Source: Leyella lascolaii
GTDB lineage: Bacteria > Bacteroidota > Bacteroidia > Bacteroidales > Bacteroidaceae
DNA: 61,508 nucleotides
Direction: 5' to 3'
Assembly (NCBI RefSeq): GCF_900079775.1
Contig: NZ_LT556035.1
Location: 386,886-448,393 of the forward strand
Below, piece by piece: positions 8,735 through 17,574 of this stretch (position 1 is the stretch's first letter; each line of letters opens with the position of its first letter). The notes beneath the pieces were generated by a model, which was not told where the DNA came from, searched no databases, and saw nothing but the letters and a program-made list of their open reading frames with translations. Both the position numbers and the translations under genes were made by a program.

Positions 8735-10516
8735 ATGGATATTCAATTATCAGCACAACAACAAGCTGTTGTAGGTTGCAACGAGCCGAGAATTGTCGTG
8801 AAAGCCTGTCCGGGAAGTGGAAAGACTTTCTCTGTGGCTGCGCGTATGGCAAAACTTTTACGAGAGAATAATTTATCGAGACACCGAGGAATTGCAGCCA
8901 TATCTTTTACCAACACTGCATGTGAGGTTATACAAAAAGAACTTAAAGAGACATTCGGTTGTCGAAATATAGGTTATCCTTCATTTATAGGGACGATTGA
9001 TAGTTTTATAAATACTTACATATTTCTGCCTTATGCCCATTTAGTTATGGGATGTGATTGTCGTCCTGAAATAGTAGGAACCGCATTTAATAAATGGTTT
9101 GATTATGATCCGACCCAAACAAGATATATTAGGGGTAAGCACGGTGAACGAATAATTACATCTCGTGATACCAACTACTATTTCGATCTCATATCATTTG
9201 GGCTTAATGACCAATTATTGCGATTAGCCCCATATCAGTCATATCATTTCGGAAAAGCGGATTGGGATAATCCCAATAAGAAAGATGGTTCACCTAAAAA
9301 GATTATATCTGAATTGAAAGAGATGAAATGGAAACATTTCAATGCAGGCAAGTTCAATCAGGCAGATGCGATATATTTTACATTCAGAATATTAGATAAA
9401 TATCCTTCAATAACACAAAATCTTGTCCGTAGATTTCCTATATTGATAATTGATGAAGCTCAAGACACAACAGAGTTGCAAATGGCTATAATTGATAAAT
9501 TATCTCAATATGGAGCGGAATCTATTATGTTGATTGGGGATCCTGACCAAGCAATTTTTGAATGGAATACTGCCAGTCCACATTTATTTATGGAAAAATA
9601 CAATAATCCAGATTGGCATTCATTGGATTTGTCGGAAAATAGACGTAGCTCCGAAAAAATATGTCAATTAGCTAATCGTTTCTCAGGAAATGAAATGTGT
9701 TCAATAGCAAGTGACAAGGATTACACAGACGAGCCATGTATTAAAGGGCATCTCGACACGCCGGAATCTGTCAATCAAATTACGAATCATTTCATCGAAA
9801 AATGCAATGAGATGGGATTGGATGAATCTGAATATGCAGTTGTATTTCGAGGACAAAAGTTTGGCGAAACAAACTTTGGATTAGTAAACAATGATAGCTC
9901 ATCAAGACAGAATAGTCCGTGGATAAACGGACACTACGGCGTTAGAGATATTGTATATGGAAAATATTTGATTGATCATGGAAAATATACTGACGGACTA
10001 TCTCTTATAGAAAAAGGTTGCTATAAAATAACAAAGCGAGTACGGTATGTTCCCGCAAGTACAATACGAAAAGAAATAGGGGAAGTAGGGTTTAGAAGAC
10101 ATAGAGCAGAAATGGTTGAGTTTATTCAAAAATTACCTTCAACGAATAATACACTGTCTAATTGGATTACGGAACTTCAACAAACGGGCATAAATCTAAC
10201 TGTTGATTTGGGCAAGGCGAATGTCCGTATTGAATCGCTTTTTAGAACAGTAAATCATCTCTTTCGGCAAGAGCGACCTTACCTGAAAACAATTCATTCG
10301 GTAAAAGGCATGACATTGGAGGCTATTTTAGTATTTCTATCTAAAAAAGCTGTCAGCACGAACTATGCAACGATTTTGAATAATCCTGCAAAGTATTCTG
10401 TTGACAATAATGAAGAACTCCGCATTGTGTATGTTGCATGTACACGACCTAAAAAAATGTTATGGATAGCCGTTCCATCAGACGATATCGATTGTTGGAG
10501 AAATAAATTGTTCTAA
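8735..10516 (+). CDS. gajB: Gabija GajB, UvrD-like helicase
   Basis: A 593-aa SF1A helicase. Q-like motif LSAQQQAVVG is followed by Walker A CPGSGKT (about 25-31), motif II LIIDEAQDTTELQ, motif III GDPDQAIFEW, motif IV LSENRRSSEKI, motif V IHSVKGMTLEAILV and motif VI RIVYVACTRPKKML. All expected helicase motifs are present. It follows gajA by 4 nt, the standard Gabija layout, and is closed by a strong terminator at 10517. GajB is thought to sense or process DNA ends and activate GajA. UvrD alone would be ambiguous; the pairing with a class 2 OLD protein makes the Gabija call. Confidence 0.9.
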   Translation: MDIQLSAQQQAVVGCNEPRIVVKACPGSGKTFSVAARMAKLLRENNLSRHRGIAAISFTNTACEVIQKELKETFGCRNIGYPSFIGTIDSFINTYIFLPYAHLVMGCDCRPEIVGTAFNKWFDYDPTQTRYIRGKHGERIITSRDTNYYFDLISFGLNDQLLRLAPYQSYHFGKADWDNPNKKDGSPKKIISELKEMKWKHFNAGKFNQADAIYFTFRILDKYPSITQNLVRRFPILIIDEAQDTTELQMAIIDKLSQYGAESIMLIGDPDQAIFEWNTASPHLFMEKYNNPDWHSLDLSENRRSSEKICQLANRFSGNEMCSIASDKDYTDEPCIKGHLDTPESVNQITNHFIEKCNEMGLDESEYAVVFRGQKFGETNFGLVNNDSSSRQNSPWINGHYGVRDIVYGKYLIDHGKYTDGLSLIEKGCYKITKRVRYVPASTIRKEIGEVGFRRHRAEMVEFIQKLPSTNNTLSNWITELQQTGINLTVDLGKANVRIESLFRTVNHLFRQERPYLKTIHSVKGMTLEAILVFLSKKAVSTNYATILNNPAKYSVDNNEELRIVYVACTRPKKMLWIAVPSDDIDCWRNKLF

Positions 10517-10562
10517 GCAAAAACAGATGATGCGATATTGTTTGCCATCATCTGTTTTTTGC
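10517..10562. terminator. Bidirectional terminator between gajB and mobC
   Basis: GCAAAAACAGATGATG (10517-10532) pairs with CATCATCTGTTTTTTGC (10546-10562) across a short loop. A and T tracts on both sides suit termination of gajB on the plus strand and mobC on the minus strand. TTTATATTTAACTAC (10563-10577) follows at once. Confidence 0.85.
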
Positions 10563-10660
10563 TTTATATTTAACTACTTGGTAATAATATGCTTATAACG
10601 GGGCAGAACAAGGTATCAAACTTGTCCCGCCCGTTTCCGTTACCGACTGCCTCCTGTCGG

Positions 10661-12670
10661 CTATTTCTGCTGCAACAGATGTTTCAGATTTTCGTCATTA
10701 GCGATGCGTTCCAACTCTTCCTGAACAATCTGTTTCACCTCCTCCTTGATGCGCCTGTAATTCGCCTGCACTGTTTCCTTCATGCAGTCTTTGCCATCCT
10801 CGTCCGTGAAGTCGGTAATGATGGGTATCGGCTTGTAGGCTTTCTCCTCGCGTTTCACCTTCTCGGCATCCACGACAATCTCACAGTGGAAAATCTTCTG
10901 CTCGATACGCTCGTTGAAGTTGTCGGACACCGAACCGACAAACATGCCCTGCGTCAATCCGGAAATCTTGCTCGGCGGGATAAGCGCGTCCATCTGCGTG
11001 TTGATGGATGTAGAAACGTCCTGCCGGTTGATAGAGATAGACTGCCGTTTTTGCAACACCTTTCCGAACCGCTCCGAAAGCGTCTTGGCGGTTTCGCCCA
11101 CCACCTGACCGGAGAAGATATTTCCGACAGTATTCATCACGACTTTGGCTTCTTTATCGCCATAGTCACGCACCAACTGGCTGAAATCCTGAAATCCCAG
11201 ACATACGGCAACCTTGTTGCTTCGTGCGGTGGCGATAAGGTTGTCCAGCCCCTTGAAATATATCGTCGGAAGCTCGTCGATGATAACTGACGACTTCAAC
11301 ATCCCTTTCTTGTTGATGAGCTTCACGATACGGGAATTATACAGACCGAGAGCCGCCCCGTAAATGTTCTGACGGTCCGGATTGTTGCCCACACAGAGGA
11401 TTTTCGGCTCTTCGGGATTGTTGATGTCCAGCGTGAACTCGCTGTCCGACATCACCCAATAGAGCTGCGGGGAAATCATGCGTGACAGTGGAATTTTCGC
11501 CGATGCGATCTGCCCCATCAACTGCTCGGCAGCCCCTCCGAGCCATGCGTCCATGAACGGTGAGAGATAGTTCTCCAGTTCGGGATAAGAGGTCAGAATC
11601 GGGAAAATATCCTCATAGCGGCGGTTCAGGAACTCGATGGCATGGGGGAACGTGCAATACTTGCCGTTCTGAAAAATTTTAAGATACCAGATGATAGCCG
11701 CGAAAAGGATGATGGGCGATTCCACAAAGAAGTCGCCCTGCTTCTGCACCCAACTTTTATTTAAGTTGAGCATGATGGTGTACGCGCTCTCGTAAGCGTC
11801 CGTGATGTCCTCCATGAAGTCCGGGTGAATGGGATTGCAACGGTGCGAGCGTCGCGGGTCGTCGAAGTTTATCACATAAAACTTCGGCTTCACCTTGTAC
11901 CCCTCCGGGTGGTTGAGCAGATGATTATAGGCAATCGTGGACAAGTCACTGAATTTGAAATCATAGACATACATCGAGAAGCCCTTCTCAATCTGCTGCT
12001 TGATGAAATTGTTTACTACCGCGTATGACTTTCCGCTGCCCGGCGTACCCAACACGATGGACGCACGAAACGGATTCACGACATTGATCCAGCCGTTGTT
12101 CCAACGTTTCCTGTAATAAAAGCGTGTGGGCAGATTGACCGAATACTCGCTTTCGATAAGCCGTGTTTCCTGCATGAAGCTCTCGTTCTCGTTGTTGAAC
12201 ACGTCATCCATGAGGTTATGCTTCAACAGGCGGCTCATCCACAGACCGCCCATCAGCAGGCATACATAGCCCGTGCCTACGGTCAGCACGTAAAGCCCCG
12301 TCACCGCTTCAACCGGCAGCGGCAATGCCAGTATCCACCAATTGAGGAAGAACAGCACGAACCCTGCGGCAAGTGCCGTCCAGATTCTTCCCCAAGTGAT
12401 TTTCTCTCCCTTCACACCCTTTGTCCCCAGACAGGACAGGGCAAGCAGGAGAACGGCAAACAGTTTCGTGTAGAGGATGGAACGGAACAGCCCCGCCGTG
12501 CGGTCGAAGTTCATCAGGATTCTGTCCACCACGCCGATGTCCACGCCCCATAGCCGTATGGCTTCATAGCAGAACCAGTACACGTTCATGACCACTAAAA
12601 TAATACTCACGGCACGCAGAAAATCCATGATTTTCGCCAATGCCCTCAAATCGTCTTCTTGTTGTGACAT
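10661..12670 (-). CDS. mobC: MobC, type IV coupling protein (TraG/VirD4 family)
   Basis: A 669-aa coupling ATPase that links the relaxosome to the mating channel. The N-terminus has several membrane segments (about 15-35, 60-80, 95-145). The ATPase has Walker A LGTPGSGKSYAVV (about 204-216), a YVYDFKFSDL strand and the Walker B region SVIIDELPTIYFKG, followed by TARSNKVAVCLGFQD as in VirD4/TraG proteins. In CTnDOT-type elements mobC is the last gene of mobABC and is needed for transfer of the element and of co-resident mobilizable elements, here possibly the island on the right. The gap to mobB is 32 nt. Confidence 0.92.
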   Translation of the reverse strand: MSQQEDDLRALAKIMDFLRAVSIILVVMNVYWFCYEAIRLWGVDIGVVDRILMNFDRTAGLFRSILYTKLFAVLLLALSCLGTKGVKGEKITWGRIWTALAAGFVLFFLNWWILALPLPVEAVTGLYVLTVGTGYVCLLMGGLWMSRLLKHNLMDDVFNNENESFMQETRLIESEYSVNLPTRFYYRKRWNNGWINVVNPFRASIVLGTPGSGKSYAVVNNFIKQQIEKGFSMYVYDFKFSDLSTIAYNHLLNHPEGYKVKPKFYVINFDDPRRSHRCNPIHPDFMEDITDAYESAYTIMLNLNKSWVQKQGDFFVESPIILFAAIIWYLKIFQNGKYCTFPHAIEFLNRRYEDIFPILTSYPELENYLSPFMDAWLGGAAEQLMGQIASAKIPLSRMISPQLYWVMSDSEFTLDINNPEEPKILCVGNNPDRQNIYGAALGLYNSRIVKLINKKGMLKSSVIIDELPTIYFKGLDNLIATARSNKVAVCLGFQDFSQLVRDYGDKEAKVVMNTVGNIFSGQVVGETAKTLSERFGKVLQKRQSISINRQDVSTSINTQMDALIPPSKISGLTQGMFVGSVSDNFNERIEQKIFHCEIVVDAEKVKREEKAYKPIPIITDFTDEDGKDCMKETVQANYRRIKEEVKQIVQEELERIANDENLKHLLQQK

Positions 12671-12702
12671 AGATTGAAAATTTTTGATTGTTGATACCTC
12701 GA

Positions 12703-13953
12703 TTACATTCCCAAGCCCTTGCGCCTTTTCTTTTTCTTCTTGCGCTGCATCGCCCGGATAAAGGCTTCCTCCTCGGCATCCACTGCCGGACCTTCGGGAG
12801 TGAGCAGACCGACACCGCCCACCGTGTCCTCGTGGTCGGATGCGGTCTGTCTGCGCATATCCTCTCCTGTTTCCACCGGAACGGACAGCGGAATCGGCGG
12901 CTGTCCGGCATAAGGCAGCGTGAAGTGTTCCTGCAAGGCGTTGGCGGAAAGCTCCTTGCCCATGCGCGAGCCATTCAGCACGCAGCCCGTGCGGTGGTCG
13001 ATGAACGTGGCTCCGTAGATGCGTCCTTCCTCCGTATAGCGCAGCACGGTGTCGATACCCTTCTCCCTGAGCCGCGAAACGAACTTCTCCTTGTCATACG
13101 TGCCTTCAAGCACGGAAAGGACGGCGCGTTTTGTCATGTCGGCGAGTTTCCGGTCCTTAATCTCCTGCTTGGAACGGGCAAACTTCTTCTGCACGGCTTC
13201 ATAGCCGGCGGACTTCCCGAAAAGCGAGGACTTGAACGGGTTGCCCGTCTTATTCCCGGCATCATCGGTGACGGAATAGACCAGCCCGTGATACTCGCGT
13301 CCGCGCACGTTTCCCCGCGCTTCCTCCACCGTCATATTATATAAGGAAAGGAGGGCGCGGTATTCACCCATCGTCTGGAAACGGTACTGTCCGTTCAGAG
13401 CCTTGACGGTATTCCCGATCTGCCTCTTCACGTCGCCCGCCGAAGCGTCCACCTTGCGCAGCGGGTTCTCTATCCGTTGATTCTTACGTTCCGCCGGGTG
13501 CAGCCCGTACTTTTGTTCCAGTTCCCGCCGGATGCGGTCGCTGCGACGGAAAAGGAAATCCTGATTGAGCCGCCTGCCTTTCTCATCCACATTGATTGTC
13601 ACGATATGCAGATGGTGGCGGTCTATGTCCTCGTGCTTGACAACAAGGTACGGCTGGTTGCCGTAGCCGAGTTTCTCCAGATACTCGCGTGCGATGTCCT
13701 GCAATTCCGTGTCGGTCAGCACGTCGTCGGGATGCGGGTTGAGAGAGATATGGAGTACCGGTTTCTCCACCCTCGTATGCTCCGGCATACAGGCAAGAAA
13801 GCCCTCCATCGCCTTGCGTATGTCCACCGTCCCCGTGCCGTCATTGTAGATGCGGTTGGTGGTGAGCAGACGCCCTTTCGCCTCGTTGATCTTTTCCCCG
13901 TTGTAGGCAAGCGCGCCGTACAACGACTTTCCTACACTGATTTTTGCGACCAT
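12703..13953 (-). CDS. mobB: MobB relaxase
   Basis: A 416-aa relaxase of the CTnDOT MobB type that nicks oriT and leads the strand into the recipient. The N-terminus (VAKISVGKSLYGALAYNGEK) is characteristic, and the HUH metal site is visible in HEDIDRHHLHIVTINVDEKG (about 128-146). A second histidine region (VLHISLNPHPDD) precedes it. The basic C-terminal tail (KKKKKRRKG) is typical of relaxases. It overlaps mobA by 22 nt, so translation is probably coupled. Confidence 0.9.
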   Translation of the reverse strand: MVAKISVGKSLYGALAYNGEKINEAKGRLLTTNRIYNDGTGTVDIRKAMEGFLACMPEHTRVEKPVLHISLNPHPDDVLTDTELQDIAREYLEKLGYGNQPYLVVKHEDIDRHHLHIVTINVDEKGRRLNQDFLFRRSDRIRRELEQKYGLHPAERKNQRIENPLRKVDASAGDVKRQIGNTVKALNGQYRFQTMGEYRALLSLYNMTVEEARGNVRGREYHGLVYSVTDDAGNKTGNPFKSSLFGKSAGYEAVQKKFARSKQEIKDRKLADMTKRAVLSVLEGTYDKEKFVSRLREKGIDTVLRYTEEGRIYGATFIDHRTGCVLNGSRMGKELSANALQEHFTLPYAGQPPIPLSVPVETGEDMRRQTASDHEDTVGGVGLLTPEGPAVDAEEEAFIRAMQRKKKKKRRKGLGM

Positions 13954-14357
13954 TTCGCCTCCATTTCCCTTGAAAGTTCCACAATCTGACGGCTCAGTTT
14001 CACGAGTTCGACGGTCTGTTGCTCCAGCTTGTAGAGCAACGCCATCGCCTTTTTCTCGGAAAAATGCAGCCTGAGTTCCTTCACGACTTGGTTGTAGTTC
14101 GTGCCTACCGCGCGGAACTGCGCATGGAAATCGGACAGTCTGGTGTAGTAATCCACCAGCGTCCTGTCCACTTTCAGCACCCTGAACGGCTGCCCGAAGA
14201 AGTGCGCCTTGATGAAAACCGACTTGGCGTAAACGCCCGACTTCTCGAACATGGCGAGGAAACGGTTGTGTTCCTCCTCGTTGAAACGGACGGTGTAGCG
14301 GAACACCGCCGGATCAAGTTTGGGATTTCTCCCGGTCTTGTTTCTTTTCTCTTTCAT
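13932..14357 (-). CDS. mobA: MobA, relaxosome accessory protein
   Basis: A 141-aa protein of the mobilization MobA/MbpC type that helps the relaxase at oriT. The start ATG (14357) begins MKEKRNKTGRNPKLDPAVF, followed by a ribbon-helix-helix-like region (YTVRFNEEEHNRFLAMFEKSG) and a helical tail with conserved ...TNYNQVVKELR. The upstream open frame (to 14492) is rejected because it lacks this signature and overlaps the palindromic region. Only about 270 bases separate it from the promoter at 14623; the region between holds the oriT candidate. Confidence 0.87.
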   Translation of the reverse strand: MKEKRNKTGRNPKLDPAVFRYTVRFNEEEHNRFLAMFEKSGVYAKSVFIKAHFFGQPFRVLKVDRTLVDYYTRLSDFHAQFRAVGTNYNQVVKELRLHFSEKKAMALLYKLEQQTVELVKLSRQIVELSREMEAKWSQKSV

Positions 14358-14622
14358 ATAAACTTTGGATTTAGCGGATGGACGGCATAAGCCGCCGCTT
14401 CTTGGCACAGACACCGCAGGTTTGAAAGGCTTCCCGACTTCGGAGAGGAAGCCCGCCCCCTGCAAGGGCAAGTGCTTTTCGTGGCTGCTCAAAACGTTTT
14501 GAGCGGCTGAAAAGACATCTTGCTATGTTCAGACGAACATAAAAATCCGTCGGGGACGGATTGGGGGAATACCTTTCAAACTCCGGGCTGCGCCACCTGC
14601 GGCGAACCCTGCCGTTCGGGTG
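14358..14622. other. oriT candidate of the conjugative transposon
   Basis: Non-coding stretch upstream of mobA, where CTnDOT-type oriT sites lie. It holds an 18-bp perfect palindrome GCTCAAAACGTTTTGAGC (14487-14504), a hairpin TATGTTC/GAACATA (14524-14530 with 14535-14541) and a hairpin TCCGTC/GACGGA (14546-14551 with 14555-14560), the last followed by TTGGGGG. This density of short repeats is typical of relaxosome binding and nicking regions. The exact nick site is not assigned. Confidence 0.6.
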
Positions 14623-14630
14623 CAAAGTTA
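14623..14630 (-). promoter_or_regulatory. Promoter -7 box for mobABC
   Basis: On the minus strand the sequence reads TAACTTTG, an exact match to TAnnTTTG, pointing toward mobA. The transcript would cross the oriT candidate as a leader of about 260 nt. Confidence 0.6.
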
Positions 14631-14738
14631 CGCCCTTAAAGCGGTATCGGACAGAGGCTTGCCCCGGACAATCAGTGCCAACCGGCGCAACATGCCGCCA
14701 CTTGCCGGGGAAGTGGTGCGGATTCAAAAATATCCTTG

Positions 14739-15067
14739 TTTATTTGCAGCATGATTCAAGAAACGAACGATTTGAAGATATGAAAAATGAGGCTTTCAAA
14801 TACCCGGCAAACCGCTTCGGCGGCTATTTGCCAGACCGGATACCCGAACCTTCGGATGCCCGGCTTTCCAATGACGCGGTGATTCACGGATTCAATGACT
14901 TCATGACGCAATGTCGTCATTCACCAGTTATCCGAATCCCTGCCTCACCGTTGAAGCGGATACGTGACGAACCGGACAGGCGGAGATTCGCGGACGCGGA
15001 TATACATGTCACCGATTCCGTATCGGAGCAGGAAAACAATTCATCAACCATTAAAACCAACAGAACC
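14739..15067 (+). promoter_or_regulatory. Promoter-like box and long leader of the tra operon
   Basis: TTTATTTG (14739-14746) is one base from the -7 consensus and points toward traA. The roughly 320 bases up to the traA ATG contain no convincing gene; the open frame starting at 14561 lacks codon-level plausibility before the ParA signature. In CTnDOT the tra leader is a target of post-initiation control (RteR RNA); whether that holds here cannot be seen. Confidence 0.45.
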
Positions 15068-15829
15068 ATGAGTAATGAAACATTCGTTGCATTCGCAACA
15101 CAGAAAGGGGGCATCGGCAAATCCACCGTCACGGCACTTGCCGCCAACTACCTCCACAACGTGAAAGGACACAATGTCGCCGTCATAGACTGCGACGCCC
15201 CGCAGCACAGCATACACGGGTTGCGTGAGCGTGAAACGGGACTTATCGGCGGGAGCCTCTATTTCAAGGCACTCGCGTGTGACCACTTCCGCAAGATAAG
15301 GAAGAACGCCTACCCGGTCATCGCAAGCGACGCCCTTAACGCCCTCGATGATGCCGAAAGGATGCTTGCCGAAGAAAAGGTGAAACCCGACGTCGTGTTC
15401 TTCGACATGCCGGGAACCCTGAAAAGCAACGGCGTGGTCAAGACCCTCTCGCAGATGGACTACATCTTCGCGCCCATGAGTGCCGACCGTTTTGTCGTGG
15501 AAAGCACCCTGCAATTCGCCGTGATGTTCCGCGACAACCTCATGACGACGGGACAGGCGAAAACAAAAGGGCTGTACCTCTTCTGGACGATGGTGGACGG
15601 CAGGGAGAAGAACGGGCTTTACGACCTGTATGGGGATGTGATAGCCGAGATGGGGCTGCCGGTGCTGTCCACCCGCCTGCCCGACAGCAAGAAGTTCCGG
15701 CGCGACCTCTCGGAAGAGCGCAAGAGCGTGTTCCGCTCTACCATCTTCCCGATGGATGCGTCCCTGCTGAAAGGGAGCGGCATCCGTGAGTTCTCGGAAG
15801 AGATAAGCCGTATCATCAGACCTCAATAA
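15068..15829 (+). CDS. traA: TraA, ParA-family ATPase
   Basis: A 253-aa deviant Walker ATPase. The start ATG begins SNETFVAFATQKGGIGKST, placing the deviant Walker A KGGIGKST at about 13-20, followed by VAVIDCDAPQHS (Walker A') and VVFFDMPGTLKSNGVV (Walker B). It is the first gene of the tra operon in CTnDOT-type elements and may position or partition the element or relaxosome. The start was moved downstream from 14561 because homology-like sequence begins here after a 320-base leader. The stop is 2 nt before traB. Confidence 0.88.
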   Translation: MSNETFVAFATQKGGIGKSTVTALAANYLHNVKGHNVAVIDCDAPQHSIHGLRERETGLIGGSLYFKALACDHFRKIRKNAYPVIASDALNALDDAERMLAEEKVKPDVVFFDMPGTLKSNGVVKTLSQMDYIFAPMSADRFVVESTLQFAVMFRDNLMTTGQAKTKGLYLFWTMVDGREKNGLYDLYGDVIAEMGLPVLSTRLPDSKKFRRDLSEERKSVFRSTIFPMDASLLKGSGIREFSEEISRIIRPQ

Positions 15830-15831
15830 TC

Positions 15832-16272
15832 ATGGGCAGCAGGAAAGTGAACACCGAAGGCATTGACGAGGAACTGTTGATAGCCTCCATCGGCAGACGC
15901 AGGCAGGACGGGACCCTGTACCACGCGCAGGAGCCGCCCGCACCTGCTCCCGAAGAAGAAAGCGTCCCTGAAACGGAACCGCCGCCCGTGCAATACACGG
16001 CAAAGGAAAAACCGCAGAGGGACACCGTCCGCCGCAAACGGCAGGAGGACGACTATTCCGGGCTGTTCCTCCGCCGCAACGAGATAAAGACGCGCCAGTG
16101 CGTCTATATCAGCCGCGACGTCCACAGCAAGATTCTCAAAATCGTGAACGACATCGCCGGGCGTGAAATCTCGGTAGGCGGCTACGTGGACACCGTGCTG
16201 CGCCAACATCTGGAACAGCACAAGGAGAAAATAAACGAACTGTACAAGAAACAACGTGAAGACTTGATTTGA
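15832..16272 (+). CDS. traB: TraB, DUF3408 protein
   Basis: A 146-aa DUF3408-family protein. The N-terminal half is Pro/Glu-rich and probably disordered (EPPAPAPEEESVPETEPPP). The conserved part follows: FLRRNEIKTRQCVYISRDVHSKILKI and VGGYVDTVLRQHLEQHKE, a ribbon-helix-helix-like fold. Found only in Bacteroidota conjugative elements after traA; likely a DNA-binding ParB-like partner of TraA, by analogy only. Gene symbol follows operon order. Confidence 0.8.
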   Translation: MGSRKVNTEGIDEELLIASIGRRRQDGTLYHAQEPPAPAPEEESVPETEPPPVQYTAKEKPQRDTVRRKRQEDDYSGLFLRRNEIKTRQCVYISRDVHSKILKIVNDIAGREISVGGYVDTVLRQHLEQHKEKINELYKKQREDLI

Positions 16273-16274
16273 AT

Positions 16275-16622
16275 ATGGAAAAGAACCAGAAAAACAGAAG
16301 TCCGCAGCATGACGGCGGCGGTATGCTTGCCCAAGTGCAGGCGAGTGTGGAAATCCTGTCCCCCGTGCCGTTATGCGGCAAATGCGGTGAGAAGGACTAT
16401 GAACGGCTGTTCATCCGTGAAGCCGAAGTGAAGGCACGCGAGGGAAAGATGGCGTATGTGCGCCCGGAGTACCACGACCGCATCATGCGCATCACCCGTG
16501 TGATCGGGCATGACCGGCTGTCGCTGTCCGCCTACATCGACCATGTGCTTACGCACCACTTCAACCAGTGCGAGGAGGCGATAAAAAGCCTTTACGCCCG
16601 GAATTACGACGCAGTATTTTAA
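16275..16622 (+). CDS. traC: TraC, second DUF3408 protein
   Basis: A 115-aa paralog of the preceding gene: LFIREAEVKAREGKMAYVRPEYHDRIMRI and LSAYIDHVLTHHFNQCEEA mirror the traB C-terminal half. The ATG at 16275 is preferred to the TTG that would overlap traB. Tandem DUF3408 genes are a constant feature of these tra operons. Function unknown; symbol assigned from operon order. Confidence 0.78.
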   Translation: MEKNQKNRSPQHDGGGMLAQVQASVEILSPVPLCGKCGEKDYERLFIREAEVKAREGKMAYVRPEYHDRIMRITRVIGHDRLSLSAYIDHVLTHHFNQCEEAIKSLYARNYDAVF

Positions 16623-16643
16623 CCCTCAAAAAAGAGAACGTGC

Positions 16644-17372
16644 ATGAGTGAAACAATAAGCATGACTGATATTCTGCTGACCGTATCGGTCGGCTGCAAC
16701 CTGTGGTTCCTGTTCCTGCTCCTTTATGACAGGATCATGGAAACCAGACTTGTCCGCTTCCTCAGAAGCATAGCCGGAGTGTGGCGGTCGTTGGGCGGCA
16801 CGGCGGCAAAGCCCGAAGCGGTAAGGGAAATACCGCCCGCAGACACCCCGGACATCATCGGCAAGAGCCGTTTCAGGATGGCATCGACCCGGACAACCGC
16901 TGCCATACCGACGCAAGAAGCCGCCACTTCGGAAAAAGGCATTGAGCTGACGGAGGAAGAGGCTACTTTTGACGACGGAAACACGGAAACCGTGTCCCGT
17001 CCCGCCCAAATCCCGGAGGATAAACTCGACGAAACCTTCACGAGCCTCACGCCTTCGGAACTGGAGTTCGGGGAGGACGAGCCGGAGGAAGAAACGCCCG
17101 ACGCGCCGAGGGCATCCGGAAGCAGCTTCGACGAGATAGACGATGCGGTCAGAACCGCCAAGAACCCGGAAGCGACAACGACGGAACGGGAGCGGGCGGC
17201 AAAGGTCTTCACCGACATGGAAGGGACGGAGCTGTACGAGAAGCTGATGACCGGCTCGTCTGAAATGAGCATCCGCATCAAGGGGCTTATCGAAATCCGG
17301 CTGAAGAAACCGAAAAAGGATTTTGTCGTCCCGGACAATATTGAGGACTTCGACATCCGCAACTATGTATAA
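16644..17372 (+). CDS. traD: TraD, conjugal transfer protein
   Basis: A 242-aa protein with one N-terminal membrane segment (ILLTVSVGCNLWFLFLLLY, about 9-27) and an acidic, mostly disordered middle. A conserved C-terminal region (TAKNPEATTTERERAAKVF, IRIKGLIEIRLKKPK) matches the TraD-type proteins of Bacteroidota tra operons. Unrelated to F-plasmid TraD. Role unknown; position in the operon supports the name. A 202-base gap without a gene follows. Confidence 0.75.
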   Translation: MSETISMTDILLTVSVGCNLWFLFLLLYDRIMETRLVRFLRSIAGVWRSLGGTAAKPEAVREIPPADTPDIIGKSRFRMASTRTTAAIPTQEAATSEKGIELTEEEATFDDGNTETVSRPAQIPEDKLDETFTSLTPSELEFGEDEPEEETPDAPRASGSSFDEIDDAVRTAKNPEATTTERERAAKVFTDMEGTELYEKLMTGSSEMSIRIKGLIEIRLKKPKKDFVVPDNIEDFDIRNYV

Positions 17373-17574
17373 CGACTAAAAAAGAATGAAAATGAAAACG
17401 TAAGACGGCATCACCCACGCGCACGGCGGTACAAGGTACAGCCGGTCCGCAACGGACACACCCAAGTCCGTAGAAACAAACGGGCAACCCACTAAACCAA
17501 AGAAAAGTAACCGAGTATCAACCGCCCGACAAAGGACCATCCACCCTTTTGACGGCACAAAACAAGAACAGTTT

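Noticed and set aside
6949..10516. PARIS or stand-alone OLD nuclease
   Set aside because: ATPase and TOPRIM are in one protein and a UvrD-like helicase follows by 4 nt, which is Gabija.
12688..13344. 218-codon plus-strand frame opposite mobB
   Set aside because: mobB carries the relaxase motifs; the opposite frame has none.
14561..15067. N-terminal extension of traA
   Set aside because: The ParA signature begins right after the ATG at 15068; the extension crosses the mob promoter and hairpins.
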